Positions 1 to 4,901 of a DNA stretch of 8,093 bases are shown piece by piece; position 1 is the stretch's first letter, and each line of letters starts with the position of its first letter. Made by a program: the position numbers and the translations under genes. The notes beneath the pieces were generated by a model. The model saw nothing but the letters and a program-made list of their open reading frames with translations, searched no databases and had not been told where the DNA came from. Source of the DNA: Candidatus Bathyarchaeota archaeon (GTDB taxonomy: Archaea > Thermoproteota > Bathyarchaeia > Bathyarchaeales > Bathyarchaeaceae). Location of the stretch: the NCBI GenBank assembly GCA_020356305.1, contig CP070636.1:304207-312299 (forward strand), written 5' to 3'.

Positions 1-100
1 CAGGCACAACTCGAACAATCAGAAAAACTATCGAGAGCAGCAAGAATATCATAGGTATCATAAGTAGTATTCTGGCGACAATGTACGAGCGAAGACCCAC
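1..100 (-). CDS. ABC transporter permease, DppB/OppB type (N-terminal part only)
   Basis: This is the beginning of a membrane permease subunit of a peptide-type ABC importer, cut by the left edge after 33 codons. Read on the minus strand from a GTG at 100-98, the protein begins VGLRSYIVARILLMIPMIFL and continues through a hydrophobic first helix (about residues 12-32) to RVVP, with the next codon starting with G. The pattern of an N-terminal Y-I-x-x-R-I/L stretch, a first transmembrane helix and then R-x-x-PGDP is the typical opening of DppB/OppB permeases. A GGTG ribosome-binding site (about 109-112) sits 7-8 bases before the GTG. The gene lies 70 bp downstream of the solute-binding protein on the same strand, the usual order for such operons. 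The second permease and the ATPases would be expected beyond the left edge. The frame is short, but the family match and context are good. Confidence 0.8.
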   Translation of the reverse strand, partial: MGLRSYIVARILLMIPMIFLLLSIVFLIVRVVP

Positions 101-138
101 AAAGCAACACCTTTACCCTAACGTGAGTTGAGATTTGC

Positions 139-152
139 AAGAAAAAAAGAAA
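139..152 (-). terminator. T-rich tract between binding protein and permease genes
   Basis: On the minus strand, about 20 bases after the stop codon of the binding-protein gene, there is a run of T residues broken by single C bases (CTTTCTTTTTTTCTT). Archaeal RNA polymerase terminates at such T-tracts without needing a strong hairpin, and no hairpin is visible here. Inference: it may cause partial termination, so that the binding protein is made in excess over the permease, which is common in ABC importers. Confidence 0.35.
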
Positions 153-170
153 GGGTAATGGAAATAAGGC

Positions 171-1886
171 TTACTCTTTTTCTTCGTAGAGTAGCCAAAT
201 TCGCCAAGTTTGTGTTATGTCGAGGTAGACGCCTTTGATGTTTGGCTTTGTTACGGCCCAAGCTGCCCCTTGCCATATTGGAACGACTGGGCAGTCGTCC
301 ACCAAGTAGCCTTCAAGCTCGTCATAGAGACTTATCCTCGTAGACTCAACTGTTGAGCCACGTGCGTCGTCATATGCAGCCTTTGTCGCATTGTAATTGT
401 TTGTTGCGTTGTATTTAGTATAGTGGTGGCCTAGCCATGGTGCCCAGTAAAGGAAGGCGTAGTTGTCAGGGTCTATGTAGTCGGGGTACCAGCCGTATAG
501 GAAGACGTGCATCACCCCTTCGTTTCTATTTATCCTGTAGCTGGGCCAGTCAGCAGACTTGAGGGTCACCGATATTACTCCACTTGCTTCAAACTGCGAC
601 TTGTAGAGGGCAGCCTGTTCAGGGCTTGAAGGATAGTGACCACTCGATTCGTACCACAGCTCGATTTCCAATTTGTTCGTCTCGTTGTAGCCCAGATCGG
701 CAAGCAAGCTCCTAGCGTAGGTGTAGTTGGCGTCTCCAAGTGCTTTGAATGGACCGGGCACTCCTGCTGGACGCCCCATCATTCCCGTAGGTATCATGCT
801 GTATAGAGGCGAAGACTGGTCAAGGAACACAGTTTCGCATACTTCTGGCCTATCTAAACAGGCTGTCAGGGCTCTCCTCACTGCCGCGTTGTTAAGGGAA
901 GGTAAACCCGGCAAGTCATCTTCTTGGAAGATCATGTATTGAATGGCTGCTCCCACGCCTTGCCAGACCTTCACATCCGGATCATCCTGAAGATCTGCTA
1001 TGTCCGTTGCGGTGATATGTCTGAACGCTACGTCAATATCGCCTGCTTCGATGGCTAGACGGAGGGCTGTGGCGTCAGCGTAGAACTTGATGACAACGAC
1101 GTCCGTTTTTGGTAATCCTGCATCCTTATTCCAGTAGTTGGGGTTCGCTTCCAGTCTCATTTCGTTATCCTTTCCGGCTACGCGTTCCCATTTTGTCAAA
1201 ATGTATGGACCCAAATCCATTGGATTGCGTGTGCGTGCATCAGTGCCATTTTCGTACCAAACTATGTCGTCCATGCTCCAGTCTGTTTTCCACCCTCCGG
1301 CGTACTCAGGATTAACTATAGAAGATGCTTGACACGCCATTAGTCCGAGGAATGGGGCGAAGGGTATCTTCAGATTAAACTTGACTACGTATTTGCTTAC
1401 GACTTCCACGCTGTCAATTATAGCGTCGTACTCCATGTTGTATTGAGGACCATCAGGGCTGGCAATTCCAATATTCCTATCGAAACTGTATTTCACATGA
1501 GAAGCATTGAACTCTGTGCCATCCTCAAACAGGACCCCTTCTCTCAGGGTGAAGGTCCAAGTTTTCAGGTCTGTACTTGGTGTCCAATCGGTAGCCAACG
1601 CTTCAGTATAGTCTTCTGGTCCCGCCGATGAGCCAGGCTCAATATCCACTAAGGCGGCACCCGTGTTTTGGATTATCTCCCACCCAAAGAAGTCGTAAGC
1701 TTGAGCTGGATCGACAGCAGATTCCACCGAGTCCGTCGTTCCCATAATTAGTTCAGTCTTAACCACACCAAAAGGACCTATTTGTAGGGCATACAAAGCT
1801 GCGACAACTACTATGACTATTAGAATTATCGCTGCGACAACAACGATCGCTGAAACTCCTCTTCTAGAATCCTTGAATTTCCTCAT
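171..1886 (-). CDS. ABC transporter solute-binding protein, family 5 (peptide/nickel type), with pilin-like signal peptide
   Basis: This is the extracellular substrate-binding subunit of an ABC importer (SBP_bac_5; cluster C, DppA/OppA-like), 571 residues from the chosen start. Family features in order: a start of the mature domain LIMGTTDSVESAVDPAQAYD, the segment TWTFTLREGVLFEDGTEFNA, an IPFAPFL stretch, DLGPYILTKWE, then ANPNYW, then AIEAGDIDVAF, and a C-terminal VPIWQG. I chose the ATG at 1886 because AGGTGTGA lies 3 bases upstream; an upstream TTG at 1913 falls inside a promoter repeat. The N-terminus (MRKFKDSRRGVSAIVVV, then about 20 hydrophobic residues) resembles an archaeal class III, type IV pilin-like signal peptide with cleavage expected after RRG, not a lipobox. 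It is followed by a partial DppB permease on the same strand. The ligand cannot be read from sequence: peptides, oligosaccharides or other small solutes are all possible. Confidence 0.93.
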   Translation of the reverse strand: MRKFKDSRRGVSAIVVVAAIILIVIVVVAALYALQIGPFGVVKTELIMGTTDSVESAVDPAQAYDFFGWEIIQNTGAALVDIEPGSSAGPEDYTEALATDWTPSTDLKTWTFTLREGVLFEDGTEFNASHVKYSFDRNIGIASPDGPQYNMEYDAIIDSVEVVSKYVVKFNLKIPFAPFLGLMACQASSIVNPEYAGGWKTDWSMDDIVWYENGTDARTRNPMDLGPYILTKWERVAGKDNEMRLEANPNYWNKDAGLPKTDVVVIKFYADATALRLAIEAGDIDVAFRHITATDIADLQDDPDVKVWQGVGAAIQYMIFQEDDLPGLPSLNNAAVRRALTACLDRPEVCETVFLDQSSPLYSMIPTGMMGRPAGVPGPFKALGDANYTYARSLLADLGYNETNKLEIELWYESSGHYPSSPEQAALYKSQFEASGVISVTLKSADWPSYRINRNEGVMHVFLYGWYPDYIDPDNYAFLYWAPWLGHHYTKYNATNNYNATKAAYDDARGSTVESTRISLYDELEGYLVDDCPVVPIWQGAAWAVTKPNIKGVYLDITQTWRIWLLYEEKE

Positions 1887-1905
1887 TTTCACACCTTCAA
1901 ATTTG

Positions 1906-1940
1906 ACTTCCAATTCAAGTCTGCTACTTCCAATTTAAGT
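1906..1940 (-). promoter_or_regulatory. Tandem 15-bp direct repeats over the binding-protein promoter
   Basis: Plus-strand ACTTCCAATTCAAGT (1906-1920) and ACTTCCAATTTAAGT (1926-1940) differ at one base and start exactly 20 bp apart, about two helical turns. Each is also an imperfect dyad, ACTT...AAGT. On the minus strand the distal copy contains a CTTAAAT element that could serve as the TATA box, and the proximal copy would lie near the transcription start 20-30 bp upstream of the ATG at 1886. This is where archaeal repressors usually bind. The repeat is seen directly; the operator role is inferred. Confidence 0.5.
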
Positions 1941-2111
1941 TTTATGATATTTGGATTTCTTCTATGCAGCACTTTTCAACGCGCGCGAGTGCATTTCTAC
2001 TGTTGCCTGCCAAGAAAAAAAGAGAATTGTGGGAATATCTCCACTGCTAGTAGATGATTTGCGTTCTCTCAAGTTTTTGGATCCTTCTGCGCGGTGTACG
2101 CATACCTGTTG

Positions 2112-2142
2112 CTGTGGCGTCACAGTCACACAGACTTAATAG
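2112..2142 (+). promoter_or_regulatory. Palindrome and TATA-like element upstream of the first winged-helix gene
   Basis: A perfect CTGTG-GCGT-CACAG dyad (2112-2125) is followed after about 10 bp by CTTAATAG (2135-2142), a plausible TATA-like box. That box would place the transcript start near 2165, a few bases before the ribosome-binding site GGGGAG (2167-2172) of the gene starting at 2181. The dyad could be an operator, perhaps for autoregulation by the encoded regulator. The TATA match is weak, so the assignment is tentative. Confidence 0.3.
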
Positions 2143-2180
2143 CTGATATGCCTTTCAATTCTGGCAGGGGAGTTTTGATA

Positions 2181-2417
2181 GTGAAGAGAAGTAGTTTCGA
2201 AATTATGGCTGAAATACTGAATCTGTGCAAGAAACCACAGACCAAGACGAAAATTATGTATATGACAAATCTGTCGTGGCGCATGCTTCATAATTATCTT
2301 TCCACACTGCAATCAAAAGGACTCATAGAAGTCCACCACAGCTTAACCAAATATGCAGCGACCCCGAAAGGAGTCAAGTTTGTCGAGACATGGAAAAAAC
2401 TGGCAAAGCTTCTTTAA
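2181..2417 (+). CDS. Small winged-helix transcriptional regulator (HTH_45/ArnR1-like)
   Basis: A 78-residue DNA-binding protein consisting of little more than one winged helix. From the GTG at 2181 it begins with KRSSFEIMAEIL (helix 1). KTKIMYMTNLSWRMLHNYLS follows as the helix-turn-helix, with the recognition helix around SWRMLHNYL. Then come LQSKGLIEV (third helix into the wing) and YAATPKGVKFVETWKKL (wing strand and C-terminal helix). The pattern K-x-x-IM-x-x-x-NLS...Y-x-x-L-x-x-KGLI...T-x-KG is typical of the very short archaeal HTH_45 regulators. The GTG was chosen over longer readings because GGGGAG at 2167-2172 lies 8 bases upstream and the family usually starts just before the K/R-x-x-x-E-I segment. 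It is divergent from the ABC binding-protein gene, which makes that operon a possible target, and convergent with the zinc-ribbon gene. No effector domain is present. Confidence 0.85.
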   Translation: MKRSSFEIMAEILNLCKKPQTKTKIMYMTNLSWRMLHNYLSTLQSKGLIEVHHSLTKYAATPKGVKFVETWKKLAKLL

Positions 2418-2469
2418 CTTTCTCTGTTGCGCGCGGTCCTGAGGGAGCGGGCTTCGACTACTCGAGATG

Positions 2470-2475
2470 AAAAAA
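2470..2475 (-). terminator. T6 tract after the zinc-ribbon membrane gene
   Basis: On the minus strand a run of six T residues lies about 30 bases after the stop codon of the zinc-ribbon membrane protein, in the spacer between two converging genes. A simple T-run is a plausible archaeal terminator. No strong hairpin precedes it. Confidence 0.3.
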
Positions 2476-2506
2476 GATTCGAGGTGCGCGCGATAGGGGC
2501 ACGGTG

Positions 2507-2812
2507 CTATTTCCGTGAAAGAGCTACTAAGGCACCTATGATGATCATTAAGCCTATCAGAAAGAGGATGCCCGGCCAAAACCAGTCGACTAGCCATAAA
2601 ATCGCGAGGCCGATGATGAACACGCCAAAGGATATGGCTCCCCAAAGACCACCTCCAGATCCAGGGGGACCAAAACAAGCCTCCCGCCTCGGCTCCTCAA
2701 CAGCTCTTGCTCTTTGTTCAGCCTTTGCCTCTGCACCCACTGGAGCTCCACATTGTGGACAGAATTTCACAGCTTTGTCTAGTTCGGTTCCACATTTCGA
2801 ACAATAGGGCAT
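2507..2812 (-). CDS. Zinc-ribbon protein with two C-terminal membrane helices
   Basis: A 101-residue protein with an N-terminal zinc ribbon: C4-x2-C7 in YCSKCGTEL and C18-x2-C21 in FCPQCGAPV, the four expected zinc ligands. A charged linker (about 27-45) and a Gly/Pro-rich stretch (about 48-58) come next. Two hydrophobic helices follow, about 59-75 and 79-98, joined by a short Trp-rich turn (DWFWPG). Such proteins are widespread in archaea and bacteria and mostly uncharacterised; the ribbon probably faces the cytoplasm and may bind a partner or sense metal. The ATG at 2812 is supported by GAGGTG 5 bases upstream on the minus strand. It converges with the winged-helix gene ending at 2417. A TATA-like element lies upstream, but so does a coding-like frame that ends just before the ribosome-binding site. 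No specific function can be assigned. Confidence 0.85.
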   Translation of the reverse strand: MPYCSKCGTELDKAVKFCPQCGAPVGAEAKAEQRARAVEEPRREACFGPPGSGGGLWGAISFGVFIIGLAILWLVDWFWPGILFLIGLMIIIGALVALSRK

Positions 2813-2849
2813 TACAGCACCTCTAAACCTCTATTTTCGTTGGTTCACG

Positions 2850-2857
2850 TATAAAAG
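2850..2857 (-). promoter_or_regulatory. TATA-like box before the zinc-ribbon membrane gene
   Basis: On the minus strand CTTTTATA, preceded by GAAATTG (BRE-like), lies about 40 bp before the ATG at 2812. It would start transcription roughly 13 bases before that ATG, leaving room for the GAGGTG site. If the upstream coding-like frame is a real gene, this match could instead be coincidence inside it. Confidence 0.4.
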
Positions 2858-2982
2858 CAATTTCATCACTACACACCCTTTGCGCGTGATCTTTCGCAAG
2901 TTCAGTGCATCCGTGTACATCGCCTGTTTTTTCAATTTCACTGTACTCTCTCCCCTCGAAGCGCTTACGTTGTATCTCAATC

Positions 2983-2990
2983 CCTAAATA
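2983..2990 (+). promoter_or_regulatory. TATA-like element before the pair of small cysteine-protein genes
   Basis: CCTAAATA lies 58 bp before the ATG at 3048. It would give a start site near 3012-3016 and a leader of about 30 bases containing GGGGA (about 3035-3039). This is the best candidate in the spacer 2813-3047, but the match to the consensus is only moderate. Confidence 0.3.
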
Positions 2991-3047
2991 CCGACTCTGC
3001 TAGACTCTTGAGCGCCATCCCAACGGGAGAAAAAGGGGAATTTCTCT

Positions 3048-3224
3048 ATGAACACAGTAGAACAAACGGCACACAAGAGTTTCGATCTCTGTCAAACCTG
3101 CGTCAACTGCATAAGTTGGCGCCAGCACCAAATCTGCATCCGTTACACAATCTACATAGAACGGCTCATAGTCAGTTGCGAAGGTTTTGCACCAGACCCT
3201 TCATGTCCACACGCAAGGAGGTGA
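3048..3224 (+). CDS. 58-residue cysteine-rich protein
   Basis: A tiny open frame from ATG 3048 to TGA 3222-3224. The product has six cysteines, C15-x2-C18-x2-C21, C30, C44 and C53, plus His at 9, 27 and 55, all suited to metal binding. Key segments are DLCQTCVNCISW, then CIRY, then CEGFAPDPSCPH. I do not recognise a named family. Support for coding: the start has GGGGA about 8 bases upstream; the cysteines fall in a regular ribbon-like pattern; and the stop codon is part of the Shine-Dalgarno sequence AAGGAGGTGA of the next gene, which argues for translational coupling. The overlapping frame that opens at 3008 has neither such a pattern nor such a junction. A small zinc or iron-sulfur binding protein is plausible; the function is unknown. 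Confidence 0.6.
   Translation: MNTVEQTAHKSFDLCQTCVNCISWRQHQICIRYTIYIERLIVSCEGFAPDPSCPHARR
3215..3224 (+). promoter_or_regulatory. Consensus Shine-Dalgarno sequence overlapping the previous stop codon
   Basis: AAGGAGGTGA matches the archaeal anti-Shine-Dalgarno end of 16S rRNA over the whole core and lies 4 bases before the GTG at 3229. It fixes that start. Its last three bases are the TGA stop of the preceding 58-codon gene, so a terminating ribosome would sit on the next initiation site. Confidence 0.75.
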
Positions 3225-3228
3225 GAAC

Positions 3229-3435
3229 GTGCCCCAACTAGTTCTTTGTGAAAAGTGCGGAACAACCCTCTACAAAGGAATGGATATCAAAGCTCCCAAT
3301 GAAATCACCCAACAATACGATGGCCGATGCCCAAAATGTGGCAAGAGACTTTCATTCATTCCTAAAAAAGTGGAGGTAAAACAGGTCGAGTCAACGTGGG
3401 CACGCCAAAACTATTATCAACTTACCAGTTTATGA
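3229..3435 (+). CDS. Small zinc-ribbon protein (68 aa)
   Basis: A 68-residue protein with a two-knuckle zinc ribbon: C7-x2-C10 in LCEKCGTTLYKG and C34-x2-C37 in RCPKCGKRLSF, separated by 23 residues, followed by a charged basic tail. The arrangement (an N-terminal hydrophobic strand PQLVL, then CxxCG, then a K-A-P-N-E-I segment, then CPxCGK-x-L) resembles small rubredoxin/zinc-ribbon proteins common in archaea. They are usually thought to act as nucleic-acid or protein adaptors, but without experimental function that I can name. The GTG at 3229 is strongly supported by the consensus ribosome-binding site; earlier starts would place that site inside the gene. It is probably cotranscribed with the cysteine-rich gene ending at 3224. 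The C-terminal 20 residues look unstructured. Confidence 0.8.
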   Translation: MPQLVLCEKCGTTLYKGMDIKAPNEITQQYDGRCPKCGKRLSFIPKKVEVKQVESTWARQNYYQLTSL

Positions 3436-3470
3436 GTGTACAGAAAGGAAGGAGAAACACGCGTAATCAC

Positions 3471-3479
3471 CATATAAAG
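3471..3479 (+). promoter_or_regulatory. TATA box of the small cupin gene
   Basis: CATATAAAG is centred about 29 bp before the ATG at 3504, while no Shine-Dalgarno sequence precedes that ATG. This spacing is what is expected for a leaderless archaeal transcript, so the cupin probably has, or had, its own promoter, separate from the upstream cysteine-protein pair. Confidence 0.5.
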
Positions 3480-3503
3480 ACAATTGCAAAAGTATGATCG
3501 AAA

Positions 3504-3764
3504 ATGAAGCCGAAGGTTAGAAAACCCACTGAAAAGGAGTTGGAAGAATCAAAATCTTGACCGATCTGGGAGAAGGACGGATCCACATTCCCTTGGGAAT
3601 ACGACGAACAAGAGACGTGCCTAATCATAGAAGGGAAGGCTATTGTGAAGACACCGAAAGGAAATGTAGAATTTGGAGCAGGTGACTACGTCGTGTTTCC
3701 CAAAAGTCTGAAATGTACCTGGGAAATAGAAAAAAAGATCAGAAAACACTACAAGTTCGAATGA
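3504..3764 (+). pseudogene. Small cupin (Cupin_3/DUF861-like), interrupted by an in-frame TGA
   Basis: The frame from ATG 3504 to TGA 3762-3764 would encode 86 residues if codon 19 (TGA, 3558-3560) were read through. After the stop the cupin is complete: PIWEKDGSTFPWEYDEQETC, LIIEGKAIVKTP, FGAGDYVVFPKSLKCTWEIE and RKHYKFE. These are the strands of a single-domain cupin, with E37-T-C, the E43-G turn, the G58-A-G-D turn and P66-K. In homologues of this family, such as the Thermotoga TM1112 type as I remember it, the sequence reads W-P-I-W, so the TGA replaces exactly the first Trp and a single TGG-to-TGA change explains it. No good restart codon follows until GTG within residues 47-48. The likely readings are a recent nonsense mutation, a sequencing error, or stop-codon readthrough. 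The rest of the frame shows no decay. The biochemical role of these cupins is unknown. Confidence 0.75.
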
Positions 3765-3828
3765 AAAACACGCCTGTGCATTTCCGTTATTCATTTCCTT
3801 ATTCATTAATAAAATTGTCAAATGTCCC

Positions 3829-3871
3829 TTTTTGTGTTGCGCGCGCACAAAAGTACGGTCGACATTTTTTT
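3829..3871 (+). terminator. Hairpin plus T7 tract after the cupin
   Basis: TTTTGTG (3830-3836) can pair with CACAAAA (3846-3852) around a GC-rich 9-base loop, TTGCGCGCG. A run of seven T residues follows at 3865-3871. The position, 65-105 bp after the cupin stop, suits a terminator. The rest of the spacer to 3997 contains a TGACGTCA octamer (3876-3883) and one arm of an inverted repeat, but no gene that I can support. Confidence 0.4.
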
Positions 3872-3889
3872 GTTTTGACGTCATAATCC

Positions 3890-4422
3890 TGTGGCAAAGA
3901 AAATCAGTGTGGTTTGATCTTTCGACGATTGAGGTAAGTGTTTTGCGAAAGACTAATTTGGCTAGCTATGTCAAATTCGAATGTAGTAGGTGGTTAGGTG
4001 ACTGATCTTCCTCTTCGCCGAAGAAGAGTTCGACATGACATAATCATGAAAATTTTGAAAGCTGCTAAGAACGGCGCGAAGAAATCGCATATAATGTTAG
4101 AAGCCAGATTAAGTTTTCGTCAGCTTGAGAAATATCTAAACCATTTGTCAACAGCAGGTTTCATAACCGAGGAACCATCGCGCACACGTGTTTGGAAGAC
4201 AACCGAAAAAGGCTCTGATGCTATAGCGGCTTGCGAGATATGTTGCCGTCTCGTAGAGGAAGCCCTCTAGAGAAAGTGTGCGCACGCGGCGCATTCATCG
4301 GTTTTCCGAAGCTTGGTTGATTCAGAAGACATGTTTACCCTACGGATTGTTATAATCATAGGCTATTAATGTTTAATGCACGCGGGCATTACTCATATAG
4401 TTCAATTCCTTTCTTTGCCACA
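3890..4422. repeat. Perfect 13-bp inverted repeat around the second winged-helix gene
   Basis: TGTGGCAAAGAAA at 3890-3902 recurs as its exact reverse complement at 4410-4422, enclosing 507 bp that contain only the gene 3998-4270. A third, shorter copy, GTGGCAAA, lies at 4431-4438. I see no target-site duplication and no transposase, so this is either a pair of binding sites or the ends of a small non-autonomous element. Confidence 0.5.
3998..4270 (+). CDS. Small winged-helix transcriptional regulator (HTH_45/ArnR1-like), second copy
   Basis: A 90-residue single-domain DNA-binding protein. Order: a basic N-terminus (RRRRVRHD), helix 1 IIMKILKAAKNGAKK, helix-turn-helix SHIMLEARLSFRQLEKYLNH, LSTAGFITEE as the third helix and turn, then a wing RTRVWKTTEKG and a C-terminal helix with three cysteines (ACEICCRLVEEAL). 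The K-x-x-IM...LSF-x-QL-x-x-YL pattern is the standard core of the archaeal HTH_45 group. The GTG at 3998 has AGGTGGT (3988-3994) a few bases upstream; an internal ATG would remove the basic N-terminus. It is only distantly similar to the gene at 2181. It is bracketed by inverted GTGGCAAA-type repeats, which may be its own operators. The cysteines near the C-terminus might bind metal or sense redox state, but that is speculation. Confidence 0.85.
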   Translation: MTDLPLRRRRVRHDIIMKILKAAKNGAKKSHIMLEARLSFRQLEKYLNHLSTAGFITEEPSRTRVWKTTEKGSDAIAACEICCRLVEEAL

Positions 4423-4438
4423 CTTACTGCGTGGCAAA
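4414..4438 (+). terminator. TTTGCCAC / GTGGCAAA hairpin between two genes
   Basis: TTTGCCAC (4414-4421) pairs perfectly with GTGGCAAA (4431-4438) across a 9-base loop. It is about 145 bp after the winged-helix stop and 110 bp before the next start. It may be a terminator-like hairpin or a symmetric protein-binding site. The remainder of 4271-4548 is AT-rich with a possible TATA-like TTTTAT (4509-4514) and no supportable gene. Confidence 0.3.
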
Positions 4439-4548
4439 AATACAAAATTGTTATCAACGTTGTCGAATCAACAGTGTGTGGGCTTAGATCGTAATTCCAT
4501 AGCTAACATTTTATTTGTTGGAGCTCCAAAAATGAGTTAAAGGGGTCG

Positions 4549-4893
4549 GTGAAAACGAGTACCGAAGTTGAAAAGTACATCGAAAATCAGAAATCTCCAC
4601 AGAGAGAGATTGTTCAAAGACTAAGAGACACAATTGTGAAGACTCTTCCCGATGTCAAGGAAGAGTTCAAGATGGGCGTGCCTTGGTATGAGGGGAAGTT
4701 TTATGTTGTGGCGCTTAGAGACCATGTTAATCTGGGTTTTTCGGTGAAGGGGTTGTCGGAGCAAGAGAAGACGTTGTTTGAGGGCAAGGGGAAGATGATG
4801 CGCCACGTTAAATTCTATTCTTTAGAGGATGTGGATGAGGTGAGAGTGGTGAAGTTGCTGATGCTTGTGGCAGAAAAGGGCGAGGGTTGTTGA
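4549..4893 (+). CDS. DUF1801 (YdhG-like) domain protein
   Basis: A 114-residue single-domain protein of the DUF1801 type. It opens with a helical S-T-E-V-E-K-Y-I-E segment, followed by the characteristic REIVQRLRDTIVKTLPDVKE helix. The conserved strand FKMGVPWYEGKFYVVALRDH comes next, then VNLGFSVKG and a C-terminal helix. The family is widespread and structurally related to small iron-frataxin-like folds, but its biochemical role is not established. The GTG at 4549 is preceded by AGGGGT (4541-4546) with short spacing, and a TTTTAT element lies about 38 bp upstream. It ends 8 bp before the end of the converging membrane-protein gene. Length and motifs are normal for the family, so the gene looks intact. 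Confidence 0.82.
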   Translation: MKTSTEVEKYIENQKSPQREIVQRLRDTIVKTLPDVKEEFKMGVPWYEGKFYVVALRDHVNLGFSVKGLSEQEKTLFEGKGKMMRHVKFYSLEDVDEVRVVKLLMLVAEKGEGC

Positions 4894-4901
4894 ACGAGGT
4901 C

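Larger units (their letters stand above)
2823..2999 (-). other. Coding-like open frame without a usual start codon, upstream of the zinc-ribbon gene
   Basis: On the minus strand a frame is open for 58 codons between two in-frame TAG codons (the downstream stop is 2825-2823). Its translation looks protein-like, for example EKTGDVHGCTELAKDHAQ and EIAFIREPTKIEV. About three quarters of the last 40 codons begin with a purine, as in real archaeal genes. The stop lies directly before the AGGTG ribosome-binding site of the zinc-ribbon gene, as in an operon. However, there is no ATG, GTG or TTG in the first two thirds of the frame, so it is either a decayed gene remnant, a gene with a rare start, or chance. 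I do not recognise the product. A competing 36-codon frame starts at a GTG shortly after a GAGGGGAGA motif and is less coding-like. Confidence 0.3.

Noticed and set aside
1951..2139. Plus-strand 62-codon frame in the spacer before the first regulator
   Set aside because: No ribosome-binding site, no domain, odd composition; it covers the promoter elements of both neighbours.
2343..2678. Minus-strand frame of 111 codons
   Set aside because: It overlaps the zinc-ribbon gene in another frame and the winged-helix gene on the other strand. No domain or start signal supports it.
2427..2807. Plus-strand frame of 126 codons opposite the zinc-ribbon gene
   Set aside because: Antisense shadow of a gene with clear zinc ligands, membrane helices and ribosome-binding site. 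Its translation has no recognisable domain.
3008..3241. Plus-strand frame of 77 codons
   Set aside because: It overlaps the cysteine-rich gene in another frame, has no good ribosome-binding site or motif, and runs through the consensus Shine-Dalgarno sequence of the next gene.
3876..3883. TGACGTCA palindromic octamer
   Set aside because: A single 8-bp palindrome with no second copy and no clear position relative to a promoter. Similarity to the eukaryotic CRE site is meaningless here.
3621..3884. Minus-strand frame of 87 codons
   Set aside because: Antisense shadow of the cupin frame and its terminator; poorly protein-like.
4300..4400. Short frames on both strands after the second regulator (for example a 21-codon minus-strand frame with CxxC)
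   Set aside because: Too short and without start signals or conservation that could be seen from sequence alone.
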